Shown here piece by piece: positions 51,213 to 59,709 of a DNA stretch of 64,000 nt (its first letter is position 1; each line of letters opens with the position of its first letter). Location of the stretch: contig CALMQM010000040.1 in assembly GCA_937871435.1 (NCBI GenBank), forward strand, positions 27,112-91,111. Direction: 5' to 3'. This DNA comes from an uncultured Bacteroidota bacterium. Lineage in GTDB: Bacteria > Bacteroidota > Bacteroidia > AKYH767-A > 2013-40CM-41-45. A program made the position numbers and the translations under genes. The notes beneath the pieces were generated by a model, which saw nothing but the letters and a program-made list of their open reading frames with translations, did not search any database and was not told the origin of the DNA.

Positions 51213-53111
51213 ATGACAAACAAGAGCAATTTCCTGCTCCTCCTTCAAAGGATTTTTGTATTAATGCTGATGTTTACCATCAGCAGACTCTTGTTTCTCG
51301 TTATCAATTTTTCTTATTTCGAAAAAGCTCCTGTAACTGATCTGGTATTATCCTTCTTCTACGGTCTTCGATTCGATATTACTGCCATCGTTCTTTGTAA
51401 TCTGCTTTTCATCTTTCTGCACTTCTTTCCTTTCTCATTTTTTTATTCAAAAGGATACCAGAGGATCATCGCTGTTATTTTTTATTTGGTCAACATTCCC
51501 CTGCTCCTTCTTAACTGTATCGACCTGGTCCTCTTTCGTTTTGCAGGAAAAAGAGCGACGGCAGATGTAATCAAGATTATGAGTTTCGGAGAGGATTTCA
51601 GCAATGCTGTTCCGAAAATGATTCTGGATTTCTGGTATATTTTTCTGCTGTTTCTTTTTTTGGTTTTCCTCCTTGTCAGATGGTATAAAAAAGCAAAACT
51701 TTTTACGTCTGTTTCCAACAAATGGAACACAATTTTCCAGCGTAAAGGCATCAAACCTCTTTCCTATCTTCTGTTTGTGTTTCTGGTCTTTACCGGTTTC
51801 AGAGGAGGCCTGCAATACAGACCAATCAACATCCTCACGGCTTCCCAATATGGTTCCGGTCAGATTACTTCTCTGGTGCTCAATACACCGTTTTCTGTAA
51901 TCAAGTCCTATGGTAAAGGAACACTTTCTGAAATGCATTATTTTTCTGAAGAAGAAGTAAACGCTCTTTCTCCGGTATATCATTCTCCAAAATCATCTCT
52001 TCAGTTCCAACCTCTGAATGTAATGGTCATCATTCTGGAGAGTTTTGGAAAAGAGTACATCGGTGCTCTTAATAATGGAAATGGATACACTCCCTTTCTC
52101 GATTCTCTCATTCAACAAAGTCTGGTATTCCCAAATGCTTTTGCTAATGGTAAAAGATCCATTGAAGGAATCCCTGCAGTTATTGCCGGACTACCTGCTC
52201 TTATGCCGGAGCCGTATATCACATCCGCCTATGCCGGAAACACTATCACTAGTCTGGCTTCTTTACTTAACAACCAGGGATACATTTCCACTTTCTTTCA
52301 TGGCGGAACAAACGGCACAATGGGTTTTGATAATTTTTCTAAAATGTCAGGCTTCAAAAAATACTTCGGACGAAAAGAATACAAAAACGATGCTGATTTC
52401 GACGGAAGTTGGGGAATTTACGATGAACCATTTTTGCAACGAGTTGTCACGGAATGCAACAAAATGCCAGAACCATTTCTGTCAGCTGTCTTCACGCTTT
52501 CTTCCCATCATCCCTATCGAATTCCGGATGGGATGGAAACCAAATTCGCGAAAGGAACACTCCCCATACATCAAAGTATCGGGTATGCGGATTATGCCTT
52601 AAAAAAATTCTTTGCACAGGCACAACAATGTTCCTGGTACAAAAATACACTCTTTGTAATCACAGCAGACCATACAGCGCTTTCTGAAAAAACTTTCTAT
52701 CAAAACCGTGTAGGGATGTATTCCATTCCTATACTTTTTTACCGACCAGATGGAAGCCTGAAAGGAATTTCATTGAAAACCACTCAACAAATAGATATTC
52801 TTCCGAGTGTTATGGATTACCTGCATTTACCAACAGAATATTTTGCCTTCGGAAGCAGTGTATTCGATACTCTGAATACCGGTGTTGCCGTGAATTTTAT
52901 CAACGATAACTATCAATTAATTGCGGAACCTTATTCACTGATTCTGGATACACTTTCTGAAAACAAATTGTATAATTTTACCCGGGACAGTACTCTTCAG
53001 ATCAATGTGCTGAATAATGAATCGAAAGTAGCTGCAACTATGCAGGATAAAATGAAAGCAATCATTCAGCAGTTCAACCATGCGATGGTGATGAATAAAA
53101 TGACTAAATAA
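51213..53111 (+). CDS. LTA synthase-like phosphoglycerol transferase (sulfatase fold)
   Basis: 632 residues with about five N-terminal membrane segments (to about residue 190) and a C-terminal sulfatase-like domain. Motifs: NVMVIILESFGKEYIG with a metal-binding Glu, FANGKRSIEGIPAVIAGLP where the nucleophile position is Ser, HHPYRIPDG and VITADHT with the metal-binding Asp-His. The family includes LtaS and OpgB, which move phosphoglycerol from phosphatidylglycerol to an acceptor and release diacylglycerol. The acceptor in this organism is unknown. The next gene is 9 bp away and encodes a lipid kinase, which fits recycling of the released lipid. Confidence 0.88.
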   Translation: MTNKSNFLLLLQRIFVLMLMFTISRLLFLVINFSYFEKAPVTDLVLSFFYGLRFDITAIVLCNLLFIFLHFFPFSFFYSKGYQRIIAVIFYLVNIPLLLLNCIDLVLFRFAGKRATADVIKIMSFGEDFSNAVPKMILDFWYIFLLFLFLVFLLVRWYKKAKLFTSVSNKWNTIFQRKGIKPLSYLLFVFLVFTGFRGGLQYRPINILTASQYGSGQITSLVLNTPFSVIKSYGKGTLSEMHYFSEEEVNALSPVYHSPKSSLQFQPLNVMVIILESFGKEYIGALNNGNGYTPFLDSLIQQSLVFPNAFANGKRSIEGIPAVIAGLPALMPEPYITSAYAGNTITSLASLLNNQGYISTFFHGGTNGTMGFDNFSKMSGFKKYFGRKEYKNDADFDGSWGIYDEPFLQRVVTECNKMPEPFLSAVFTLSSHHPYRIPDGMETKFAKGTLPIHQSIGYADYALKKFFAQAQQCSWYKNTLFVITADHTALSEKTFYQNRVGMYSIPILFYRPDGSLKGISLKTTQQIDILPSVMDYLHLPTEYFAFGSSVFDTLNTGVAVNFINDNYQLIAEPYSLILDTLSENKLYNFTRDSTLQINVLNNESKVAATMQDKMKAIIQQFNHAMVMNKMTK

Positions 53112-53120
53112 AAAATTGTT

Positions 53121-54014
53121 TTGAGCGCAAAAAGGAAAATTCGATTCATCATCAATCCTCGTTCCGGTGCCATGCACAAAGAACATTTCGCTGAATGGAT
53201 TCAGGCTGGTCTTGATCAGGCACGCTACGATGCTGAAATAGTATTTACAAAAGAACCTAAACATGCCACAGTGCTTAGCCGTGAAGCGGCCATGCGCGGA
53301 GATCATCTGGTAGTAACTGTCGGCGGTGATGGTTCGGTCAATGAAGCAGGAGCAGGATTGATCGGAACGCAGACTGCATTGGGAATCATACCCACAGGTT
53401 CCGGAAACGGAATGGCCAGACATCTGAACATTCCTGTTGATTTCGCAAAAGCAATGGATGTGATCAACCGGGGTAAATCTGAAACTATCGATACAGTTAA
53501 AGTCAATGGACATTTTTGCGTCGGTACTTTCGGAGTAGGCTTTGATGCCCACATCGCTCATTTATTTGCAAATGCCGGAACCCGTGGTTATTCTACATAT
53601 GTGAAGTTGGTTCTTACGGAATTTTACAAATACAAATCGAAAATTTTTCATCTCGATGTGGATGGTGAACGTTTCGAGAAAGAATGTTTCCTCCTGACTT
53701 TTGCCAATTCATCACAATTCGGAAATAATGCGGTGATTGCACCGTTTGCTGATGTGAAAGACGGATGGATTGATGTTTCTATGATGCGTAAATTTCCTGT
53801 TTTGGTAGCACCACACCTCATCTACCGGATGATGAATAACAGTCTGCATCATTCCAGATTTTTTTCCGGAAAAAAAGGAAAAATTATCCGGGTTCTGAAC
53901 AACGGTATTCTCCTCGGACATATTGATGGAGAACCTGTACAATTCACAGATACTATCCGAATTGAAATCGTACCCTTATCCCTGAATGTCTGGGTACTTC
54001 CTGCACATGCATAA
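53121..54014 (+). CDS. YegS/diacylglycerol-kinase-catalytic lipid kinase
   Basis: 297 residues from TTG 53121 (MSAKRKIRFIINPRSG). DAGK-catalytic motifs are present: INPRSG at the start, VVTVGGDGSVNEAGAG for ATP binding, PTGSGNGMARHL, and a C-terminal beta domain ending GHIDGEPVQF. Substrate could be diacylglycerol, undecaprenol or a sphingoid base. It follows the LTA-synthase-like gene by 9 bp and overlaps the DagK-family gene by 8 bp. Confidence 0.88.
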   Translation: MSAKRKIRFIINPRSGAMHKEHFAEWIQAGLDQARYDAEIVFTKEPKHATVLSREAAMRGDHLVVTVGGDGSVNEAGAGLIGTQTALGIIPTGSGNGMARHLNIPVDFAKAMDVINRGKSETIDTVKVNGHFCVGTFGVGFDAHIAHLFANAGTRGYSTYVKLVLTEFYKYKSKIFHLDVDGERFEKECFLLTFANSSQFGNNAVIAPFADVKDGWIDVSMMRKFPVLVAPHLIYRMMNNSLHHSRFFSGKKGKIIRVLNNGILLGHIDGEPVQFTDTIRIEIVPLSLNVWVLPAHA

Positions 54015-54390
54015 TCAGAAGCAATCTTCTCCGTTCAAAAAGATTATTCGCAGTTTCAAACCTGCAATTGCCGGTATTGCCGCAGCTTTCCGGAGCCAGC
54101 TGAATTTTAAAGTTCATGCCCTTATTGCGATCGCCGTTCTTTTGCTTTCTTACTTCCTGCATCTTTCTCCTGTTGAATGGTGTATCATCTTGTTTTGTAT
54201 AGGATCGGTTTTCGTTTCGGAATTGATCAACACTTCAATGGAGGTGACCGTAGATATTGCATCTCCACACATTCAGGATAAAGCGGGTTTAGCGAAAGAT
54301 CTGGCCGCGGGTGCAGTACTTGTTTCTGCTATAGTATCCGCCATTATTGGTTTAATCATTTTCATTCCAAAAATTCTTCTCTACTTTTAG
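54007..54390 (+). CDS. DagK-family integral membrane kinase (diacylglycerol or undecaprenol kinase)
   Basis: 127 residues from ATG 54007 (ATG 53986 is a longer option). Three hydrophobic segments and the DagK signature [14 protein letters not shown], then [11 protein letters not shown], are seen; the Glu of SELINT and the Asp of AKD are the conserved catalytic positions. It phosphorylates diacylglycerol or undecaprenol in the inner membrane. The start overlaps the YegS-like gene's end, so translation is coupled. The position next to a phosphoglycerol transferase supports recycling of diacylglycerol. Confidence 0.88.
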   Translation: MHNQKQSSPFKKIIRSFKPAIAGIAAAFRSQLNFKVHALIAIAVLLLSYFLHLSPVEWCIILFCIGSVFVSELINTSMEVTVDIASPHIQDKAGLAKDLAAGAVLVSAIVSAIIGLIIFIPKILLYF

Positions 54391-54412
54391 AATCTTCAAC
54401 CAGGAATTGTTT

Positions 54413-54757
54413 ATGTCAAAAAATCAAAAACAAAAAGACGGGGTAGTATATTCTACCAATCCGGATTTTCAATATCAGGTTAAACCTGTTGATGGACTTG
54501 TTACATTACCCAATGATCGGCAGGAATTGAAAGTCATGTTGGATAAAAGAAATCGTGGTGGAAAAGCTGTTACTCTCGTCACAGGATTTATCGGACGCGG
54601 CGAAGACCTCGAGAAGCTGGGAAAAGAATTGAAATCAAAATGCGGCGTAGGAGGCTCAGTGAAAGAAGGTGAAATTCTGATTCAGGGCGATCACCGGGAT
54701 CGTGTTGTGGATCTGCTTACAAAAGCCGGTTACAAAGCGAAGAAAAGTGGTTCCTGA
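54413..54757 (+). CDS. SUI1/eIF1-like translation factor (YciH family)
   Basis: 114 residues from ATG 54413. The C-terminal half is the SUI1 fold: [44 protein letters not shown]. Bacterial SUI1 proteins affect start-codon choice or initiation fidelity; the role here is not known. It lies 22 bp after the DagK-family gene, likely the last gene of that operon. Confidence 0.9.
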   Translation: MSKNQKQKDGVVYSTNPDFQYQVKPVDGLVTLPNDRQELKVMLDKRNRGGKAVTLVTGFIGRGEDLEKLGKELKSKCGVGGSVKEGEILIQGDHRDRVVDLLTKAGYKAKKSGS

Positions 54758-54805
54758 TTTTTTGAAAATGATTCTTCAATAGGATTAATAAAATCCCCCC
54801 CTCCT

Positions 54806-55348
54806 CTATTTATTCCGAACAGCTTTGTAAATTTTTATTGCTCCCATCAGCAATAATATAAACAGAAACAAACCTACAAGTCCCCAGACAAAACTGATAT
54901 TGTTTTTCACCACCACAAGAAAGACAATGGCAACAAGTAGGATGGTTGCAACTTCATTCCATATTCTCAACTGCTGCGATGTGTATTTGAAAATTCCTTT
55001 GGATTGTTGTTTGTAAATAACATGGAGTGAAAAATGGTATAAAAAGAGAATCAAGACAAAAGTCAGCTTCAATAACAGCCAACTATCCCAGGAATATCCC
55101 ATCTGAAAAATCCACACAGACAGTATCCATCCTCCAAAAATAAATGTCAGCACAGCGGACGGCCATGTAATGCCAAACCACAACCTCTTAATCATGATGC
55201 TTAACTGATTTTGCAAGATTGATTTTTCCGGTTCGGGTTTCTCTGCAGCTTCTGCATTATAAATAAACAACCTGACGATATAAAACAATCCACTAAACCA
55301 GGTCACAACAAAGATGATGTGAAGAGCTTTGATGTAAAAGAAATTCAT
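54806..55348 (-). CDS. hemJ: HemJ/CopD-like membrane protein, probable protoporphyrinogen oxidase
   Basis: 180 residues with about four hydrophobic segments. Family features: YIKALHIIFVVTWFSGLFYIVRLFIY with His10 near the N-terminus, MIKRLWFGITWPSAVLT and LLKLTFVLILFLYHFSLH. HemJ oxidises protoporphyrinogen IX to protoporphyrin in organisms lacking HemY or HemG. It is 19 bp after the bshA stop, on the same strand, and converges with the SUI1 gene. Confidence 0.85.
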   Translation of the reverse strand: MNFFYIKALHIIFVVTWFSGLFYIVRLFIYNAEAAEKPEPEKSILQNQLSIMIKRLWFGITWPSAVLTFIFGGWILSVWIFQMGYSWDSWLLLKLTFVLILFLYHFSLHVIYKQQSKGIFKYTSQQLRIWNEVATILLVAIVFLVVVKNNISFVWGLVGLFLFILLLMGAIKIYKAVRNK

Positions 55349-55367
55349 AAGATCAGGGATTTATTCA

Positions 55368-56501
55368 TCATGCAAACTGACCGTCTATTACACGTTCATA
55401 CAGTGCCTCGTATTGAGGAAGGATGTTTTTTATATCGAAAGATTTTGCATGCTCAAGAGCCTGATGTTTGAATTTCAATAAACGTTCATCATTTTCCAAT
55501 ACATAAATAGCGTTCTTTGCCATGTCATCGACATCTCCCACATTGCTCATGAATCCGGTTACACCCTGAACATTCAATTCAGGGATACCTCCTGTATTGG
55601 TAGAAATAACAGGAACCTGGCAAGCCATTGCTTCCAGTGCTGCAAGACCAAAACTTTCTGTTTCTGATGGCAGAATAAACAAATCCCCAATGGACAATAT
55701 TTCTTCCACAGCTTCCAGTTTTCCGAGGAAACGGATATGTTCACAAGCCGCGCTTTCACGGCATTCTTTTTCAATTTTTCCTCTGTCAGGACCATCTCCA
55801 ATCAACAGAAGTTTAGAAGGAATTTTTTGCACCACACGGTTAAAAACCTGGATCACATCACTGACCCTTTTCACTGGTCTGAAATTCGAAGCATGTACAA
55901 TCAGCTTTTCATTTCCCGGAGCTACCGCTCTTCTGAAATGATCTTTTCGTTGCTTATTAAATCGTCGGAGATCAATGAAGTTTGGAATTACATCAATTTT
56001 TTTGTCTACCTGAAAATTCTGATAGGTATCCTCCATCAAATCTCTGGAAACAGAAGTCACTGCATCACTCTGATTGATGGCGAAAGTAACGACAGGATTG
56101 TAACTTGCATTTTTTCCTACAAGTGTAATATCTGTTCCGTGTAAAGTGGTGATGAATGGCAGACTGATTCCTTGCGCGGCCATAATTTGCTTGGCCATGT
56201 ATGCAACCGATGCGTGAGGAATTGCATAATGAACATGCACCAGATCCAATCCTTCAAATCTTGCTACATCTACAAGTTTGCTGGTGAGAGCTGTTTCATA
56301 AGGAGCAAATTCGAACAAGGGATAATCAGCGACACTTACTTCATGAAAAAAAACATTCTCTGTAAAATGTTCCAGTCGTACCGGTTGACTGTAAGTTATA
56401 AAATGAATCTTATGACCCTTTTCAGCTAAAGCTTTTCCAAGTTCAGTAGCGACTACTCCACTACCTCCAAATGTTGGGTAACACAAAATTCCGATTTTCA
56501 T
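55368..56501 (-). CDS. bshA: N-acetyl-alpha-D-glucosaminyl L-malate synthase
   Basis: GT4 glycosyltransferase, 377 residues from ATG 56501, joining UDP-GlcNAc to L-malate as the first step of bacillithiol synthesis. Signature segments: MKIGILCYPTFGGSGVVATELGKALAEKGH at the start (split here in two parts: ILCYPTFGGSGVVATEL and AEKGHKIHFITYS), HVHYAIPHA, TTLHGTDITLVG and the C-terminal LPSETESFGLAALEAMAC. BshA identity rests on this N-terminal pattern; related GT4 enzymes are the alternative. It shares the strand with hemJ (19 bp). Confidence 0.9.
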   Translation of the reverse strand: MKIGILCYPTFGGSGVVATELGKALAEKGHKIHFITYSQPVRLEHFTENVFFHEVSVADYPLFEFAPYETALTSKLVDVARFEGLDLVHVHYAIPHASVAYMAKQIMAAQGISLPFITTLHGTDITLVGKNASYNPVVTFAINQSDAVTSVSRDLMEDTYQNFQVDKKIDVIPNFIDLRRFNKQRKDHFRRAVAPGNEKLIVHASNFRPVKRVSDVIQVFNRVVQKIPSKLLLIGDGPDRGKIEKECRESAACEHIRFLGKLEAVEEILSIGDLFILPSETESFGLAALEAMACQVPVISTNTGGIPELNVQGVTGFMSNVGDVDDMAKNAIYVLENDERLLKFKHQALEHAKSFDIKNILPQYEALYERVIDGQFA

Positions 56502-56542
56502 AGTCTGAAAGCTCCTCTTCACGATTGATGTGAGAAGGGAAT

Positions 56543-56550
56543 CAAAGATA
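56543..56550 (-). promoter_or_regulatory. Candidate -7 element for bshA-hemJ
   Basis: On the minus strand the sequence reads TATCTTTG, an exact TAnnTTTG element, 42 bp before the bshA ATG. No -33 TTTG at the usual distance. Confidence 0.4.
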
Positions 56551-56582
56551 GAAATATGAAAGAAAAAAGAAGAGGAAAGGCT

Positions 56583-59549
56583 TTATTTTTTCAGCATTGC
56601 ATCATAAATGCATTGCTGAATATCAGTCCGTACATTCATTTTCACCAGTTTATCATTTCCGGCGTCAGGATGAATCCTGTTCGAGAGAAAAATATAGATC
56701 AGTTGATATTCAGGATCTACCCATACACAAGTACCCGAGAATCCCTGATGTCCGAAAGTTTCTGGTGAAGCGGAAGCACAACACGGACTCGATTTCCCTG
56801 CTTCAGTTTCCGGTTTGTCAAACAATAATCCCCGACGATTTTTATTTTGCACAAACTGTTGTCTTGTGAAGAGTGTTACTGTGTTTGGCTTCAGAAGGCG
56901 TTCACCACCATAACTTCCTTTGTTTAACAACATCTGCATTATAACTGCGAGATCGTTGGCGTTACTGAACATCCCTGCATTCCCTGAAATTCCCCCCAGC
57001 ATGGCCGCGGCCGGATCATGCACATCTCCCCGAATGACCTGGTGTCTGAATTCCTTATCATTTTCCGTAGGAACAATTGCATCCAAAGAAAATTTGGTAC
57101 GGGGTAAATATCCTGAATTGCTTAACTGCAAAGGTTTATAGAAATTTCGTTCCAGGTAATTGGTAATCGAATCCTTTGTGACCTTTTCAATTAAGGTTTT
57201 CATCAATATTGGACCAAGATCACTGTAAACATATTTTCCTCGTTCTCCCAATGGTGATTTATAGATCCATTGCAGGACACTGTCTGTATAACTTTTTTTC
57301 ATGAAAACACTGTCCGCTACACGAATGAAATAATCCGAAGATTGTGTTCTATTGTATACTTTTGAATTTAAATTACCAGCAGTAACAGTTTGCTTCCAGA
57401 AAGGAATCCATGACTGTAGCCCGGCCTGATGAGCGAGGACTTCCTTTATTGTAAGGCTTTTTTTGTTACTTGTTTTTAACGCGGGCAGGTATTTCGACAT
57501 AGGCTGATTTAAATTAATTTTGCCATCATCGAACAATTTCATTGCACCGAGTGCGGTAGCGGCGATTTTTGTAACAGAAGCTATATCATACAAATCAGAA
57601 GTGGTAACCTTGCTCGAATCACTATAGGTTTTTGTTCCGAAGGCTTTGTTGTAAATGACCTTTCCTTCCCTGGCCACCAGTACCTGGCAACCGGGCATTG
57701 CTCCCGCTCGAATCGCGCGAAGAGCAATAGAATCAATTTTCATGAGTTTATCTGAATCGATACCGGCATCTTCAGGAACGGAATATTTCAAACGAATAGG
57801 TGATCCGGTACTGATTCCCATGTTTCGGGAAATTTCCGGAGTACTGTTTACCGGAAATTTTCCTTTAGTAGTATATCCACCCATGATAGCCTGAGCGGTA
57901 AGTTCATGAGTCAATGGAAAATCTTCATATGCTATGACTACTGCAGCGGCTGAATCCAATTTTTGAAAACGTGAAAATGTATAGGCATTCCCGAAGTTCA
58001 CAAAAACCGTTTTGTACTTCGTGATTACACGATCAATAAATTGTTGTGCTGCTTCCGAAATCCCGTAACCGGATTGCGCTTTCATGCTTGTACCATGCAA
58101 ACTCAATATGATCAGATCGTAATTTTCGAGGAATTTATACAGAGCGTCAAAAATTGAAACGGGTGCATCTTTTTCTTCAGCATAACAATCAATTCTGCCA
58201 TACATCTTCAATTGTTTCTGGAAGGCATTGTCTTTGACATCACCTATTACAACAGAAGCTATCCTTAGTGAATCCAAATTTCTCATTGGCAGCAAAGAAT
58301 CTGTATTAGAAACGACAGTCACAGACTGCTCATACAACTTACGCTGTAAATAAATGGCTGAAGAAGGATTCAAATCCCTTACAAGATTGGCGGTATCTAT
58401 GAAAGGCTTGCGTTCAAGTCCACACCAGAATTTAGCCATCAGAAGTTTCTTTGTCCTCGCATCAATCTCTTCCTGTTTAATTTCACCATTCTGCACAGCG
58501 AGTAAGATTTCATCAATAGCTTTTCTCACATCCTCAGTGTAAAGCAACACATCGTTTCCTGCAAGAATGGCTTTCTTATCCAGAATACCGGGCTGATAAC
58601 AACTGCTCACACCTTTCATGTTCAAGGCGTCGGTAAAAATAAGTCCATTGAATCCCATTTGTGTTTTCAACAGATCAGTCACAATAGGCTTTGAAAGTGT
58701 CGAAGGTAAATTCGGTGTACTGTCGAGAGAAGGAACATGCAAATGCGCAACCATCATCGACATCAATCCACCTTGAATCAATTTACGGAAAGGATACAGT
58801 TCAACAGAATCCAGTTCTGATCGTGTCTGAGATATCAGTGGCAGAGTCAGATGTGAATCGCTTTCGGCATTGCCGTGTCCGGGAAAATGTTTTCCATTGG
58901 CAAGTACATGGTTATCCTGCAGACCATTCATGTACAACATTGATCGTTTACTTACTTCAATCCGATCGTCACCAAAAGATCGGCTGCCGATAACAGGATT
59001 TTTCGGATTGTCATTAATATCTGCATCTGGAGCAAAGTTGATATGAATCCCGATTCTCCTGCATTCTCTGGAAATTTCCAGACCCATTTGGTAAATGAGA
59101 GAATCATCCGGATTCGCGGAAAGAGTCATTTGTCTTGGAAATCTGACCGTACTATCCAATCGCATAGACAATCCCCATTCTCCGTCAATCCCGATCATCA
59201 ATGGAACTTTACTCATTGCCTGATACGCATTGGTAAGCATCGCTTGCCGAATCGGTCCACCTTGAAAAAAGATCAATCCACCAATACCATAATCCTGAAT
59301 TAACTTCGTAATTTCTTTAATGTGAGTTGAATCTTTATTACTCCAGGCAGCCACCATTATCAACTGCGCAATTCTTTCGGAGGGATTCAGAGAAGTAAGT
59401 ACTGAATCAGCCCAATGTTCAGCTTCAGGAGAATAAAAAGGTGCTTTGTCAGATTGCTTTTGTGCCAATGCTGGCAAAGCAATCAAGCATAAAAATAATC
59501 CCGGTACAAGGGAGAAGAGATACTTCCTGATTCGATCGATGATATACAT
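56583..59549 (-). CDS. GH3 beta-N-acetylglucosaminidase fused to beta-lactamase-family serine hydrolase
   Basis: About 988 residues from ATG 59549 (MYIIDRIRKYLFSLVPG signal segment). The first about 600 residues are a GH3 domain of NagZ type: GKHFPGHGNAESDSH with the catalytic His, and FTDALNMKGV with the nucleophile Asp, followed by a GH3 C-terminal-like fold (about 400-560). From about residue 590 a class C beta-lactamase-like domain follows: IASVTK (Ser-x-x-Lys), YSDLG at the Tyr position and FGHQGFSGT near the C-terminus. It probably acts on peptidoglycan: GlcNAc release by the first part and peptide or ester hydrolysis by the second (inference). It is exported by its signal peptide. Confidence 0.87.
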   Translation of the reverse strand: MYIIDRIRKYLFSLVPGLFLCLIALPALAQKQSDKAPFYSPEAEHWADSVLTSLNPSERIAQLIMVAAWSNKDSTHIKEITKLIQDYGIGGLIFFQGGPIRQAMLTNAYQAMSKVPLMIGIDGEWGLSMRLDSTVRFPRQMTLSANPDDSLIYQMGLEISRECRRIGIHINFAPDADINDNPKNPVIGSRSFGDDRIEVSKRSMLYMNGLQDNHVLANGKHFPGHGNAESDSHLTLPLISQTRSELDSVELYPFRKLIQGGLMSMMVAHLHVPSLDSTPNLPSTLSKPIVTDLLKTQMGFNGLIFTDALNMKGVSSCYQPGILDKKAILAGNDVLLYTEDVRKAIDEILLAVQNGEIKQEEIDARTKKLLMAKFWCGLERKPFIDTANLVRDLNPSSAIYLQRKLYEQSVTVVSNTDSLLPMRNLDSLRIASVVIGDVKDNAFQKQLKMYGRIDCYAEEKDAPVSIFDALYKFLENYDLIILSLHGTSMKAQSGYGISEAAQQFIDRVITKYKTVFVNFGNAYTFSRFQKLDSAAAVVIAYEDFPLTHELTAQAIMGGYTTKGKFPVNSTPEISRNMGISTGSPIRLKYSVPEDAGIDSDKLMKIDSIALRAIRAGAMPGCQVLVAREGKVIYNKAFGTKTYSDSSKVTTSDLYDIASVTKIAATALGAMKLFDDGKINLNQPMSKYLPALKTSNKKSLTIKEVLAHQAGLQSWIPFWKQTVTAGNLNSKVYNRTQSSDYFIRVADSVFMKKSYTDSVLQWIYKSPLGERGKYVYSDLGPILMKTLIEKVTKDSITNYLERNFYKPLQLSNSGYLPRTKFSLDAIVPTENDKEFRHQVIRGDVHDPAAAMLGGISGNAGMFSNANDLAVIMQMLLNKGSYGGERLLKPNTVTLFTRQQFVQNKNRRGLLFDKPETEAGKSSPCCASASPETFGHQGFSGTCVWVDPEYQLIYIFLSNRIHPDAGNDKLVKMNVRTDIQQCIYDAMLKK

Positions 59550-59662
59550 GGTAAAAGGCAAAAATAAGATCATGCCCCTTGTCTCTGCTTCGTTCATCAC
59601 GATGTTCTCAACAGGGATTTTGGTAGAATTGTCAATTAAGCAGCAAGAAATACAACGAAGAT

Positions 59663-59693
59663 TTTGGACTTTTCTTGATGAAAAATACCTTCG
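59663..59693 (+). promoter_or_regulatory. Promoter candidate for the membrane-TPR gene
   Basis: TTTG (59663-59666), 19-nt spacer, TACCTTCG (59686-59693; one mismatch to TAnnTTTG). Its position argues for ATG 59710 as the start, since upstream starts would lie before the promoter. Confidence 0.5.
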
Positions 59694-59709
59694 TAATCTC
59701 AAATCTGTT

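Noticed and set aside
53986..54006. Longer start of the DagK-family kinase
   Set aside because: The seven extra residues come from the end of the preceding kinase gene; ATG 54007 gives a compact overlap. Both remain possible.
59446..59709. Longer start of the membrane TPR gene
   Set aside because: It covers the GH3 start on the other strand and lies before the promoter candidate at 59663-59693; ATG 59710 begins directly before the first membrane segment.
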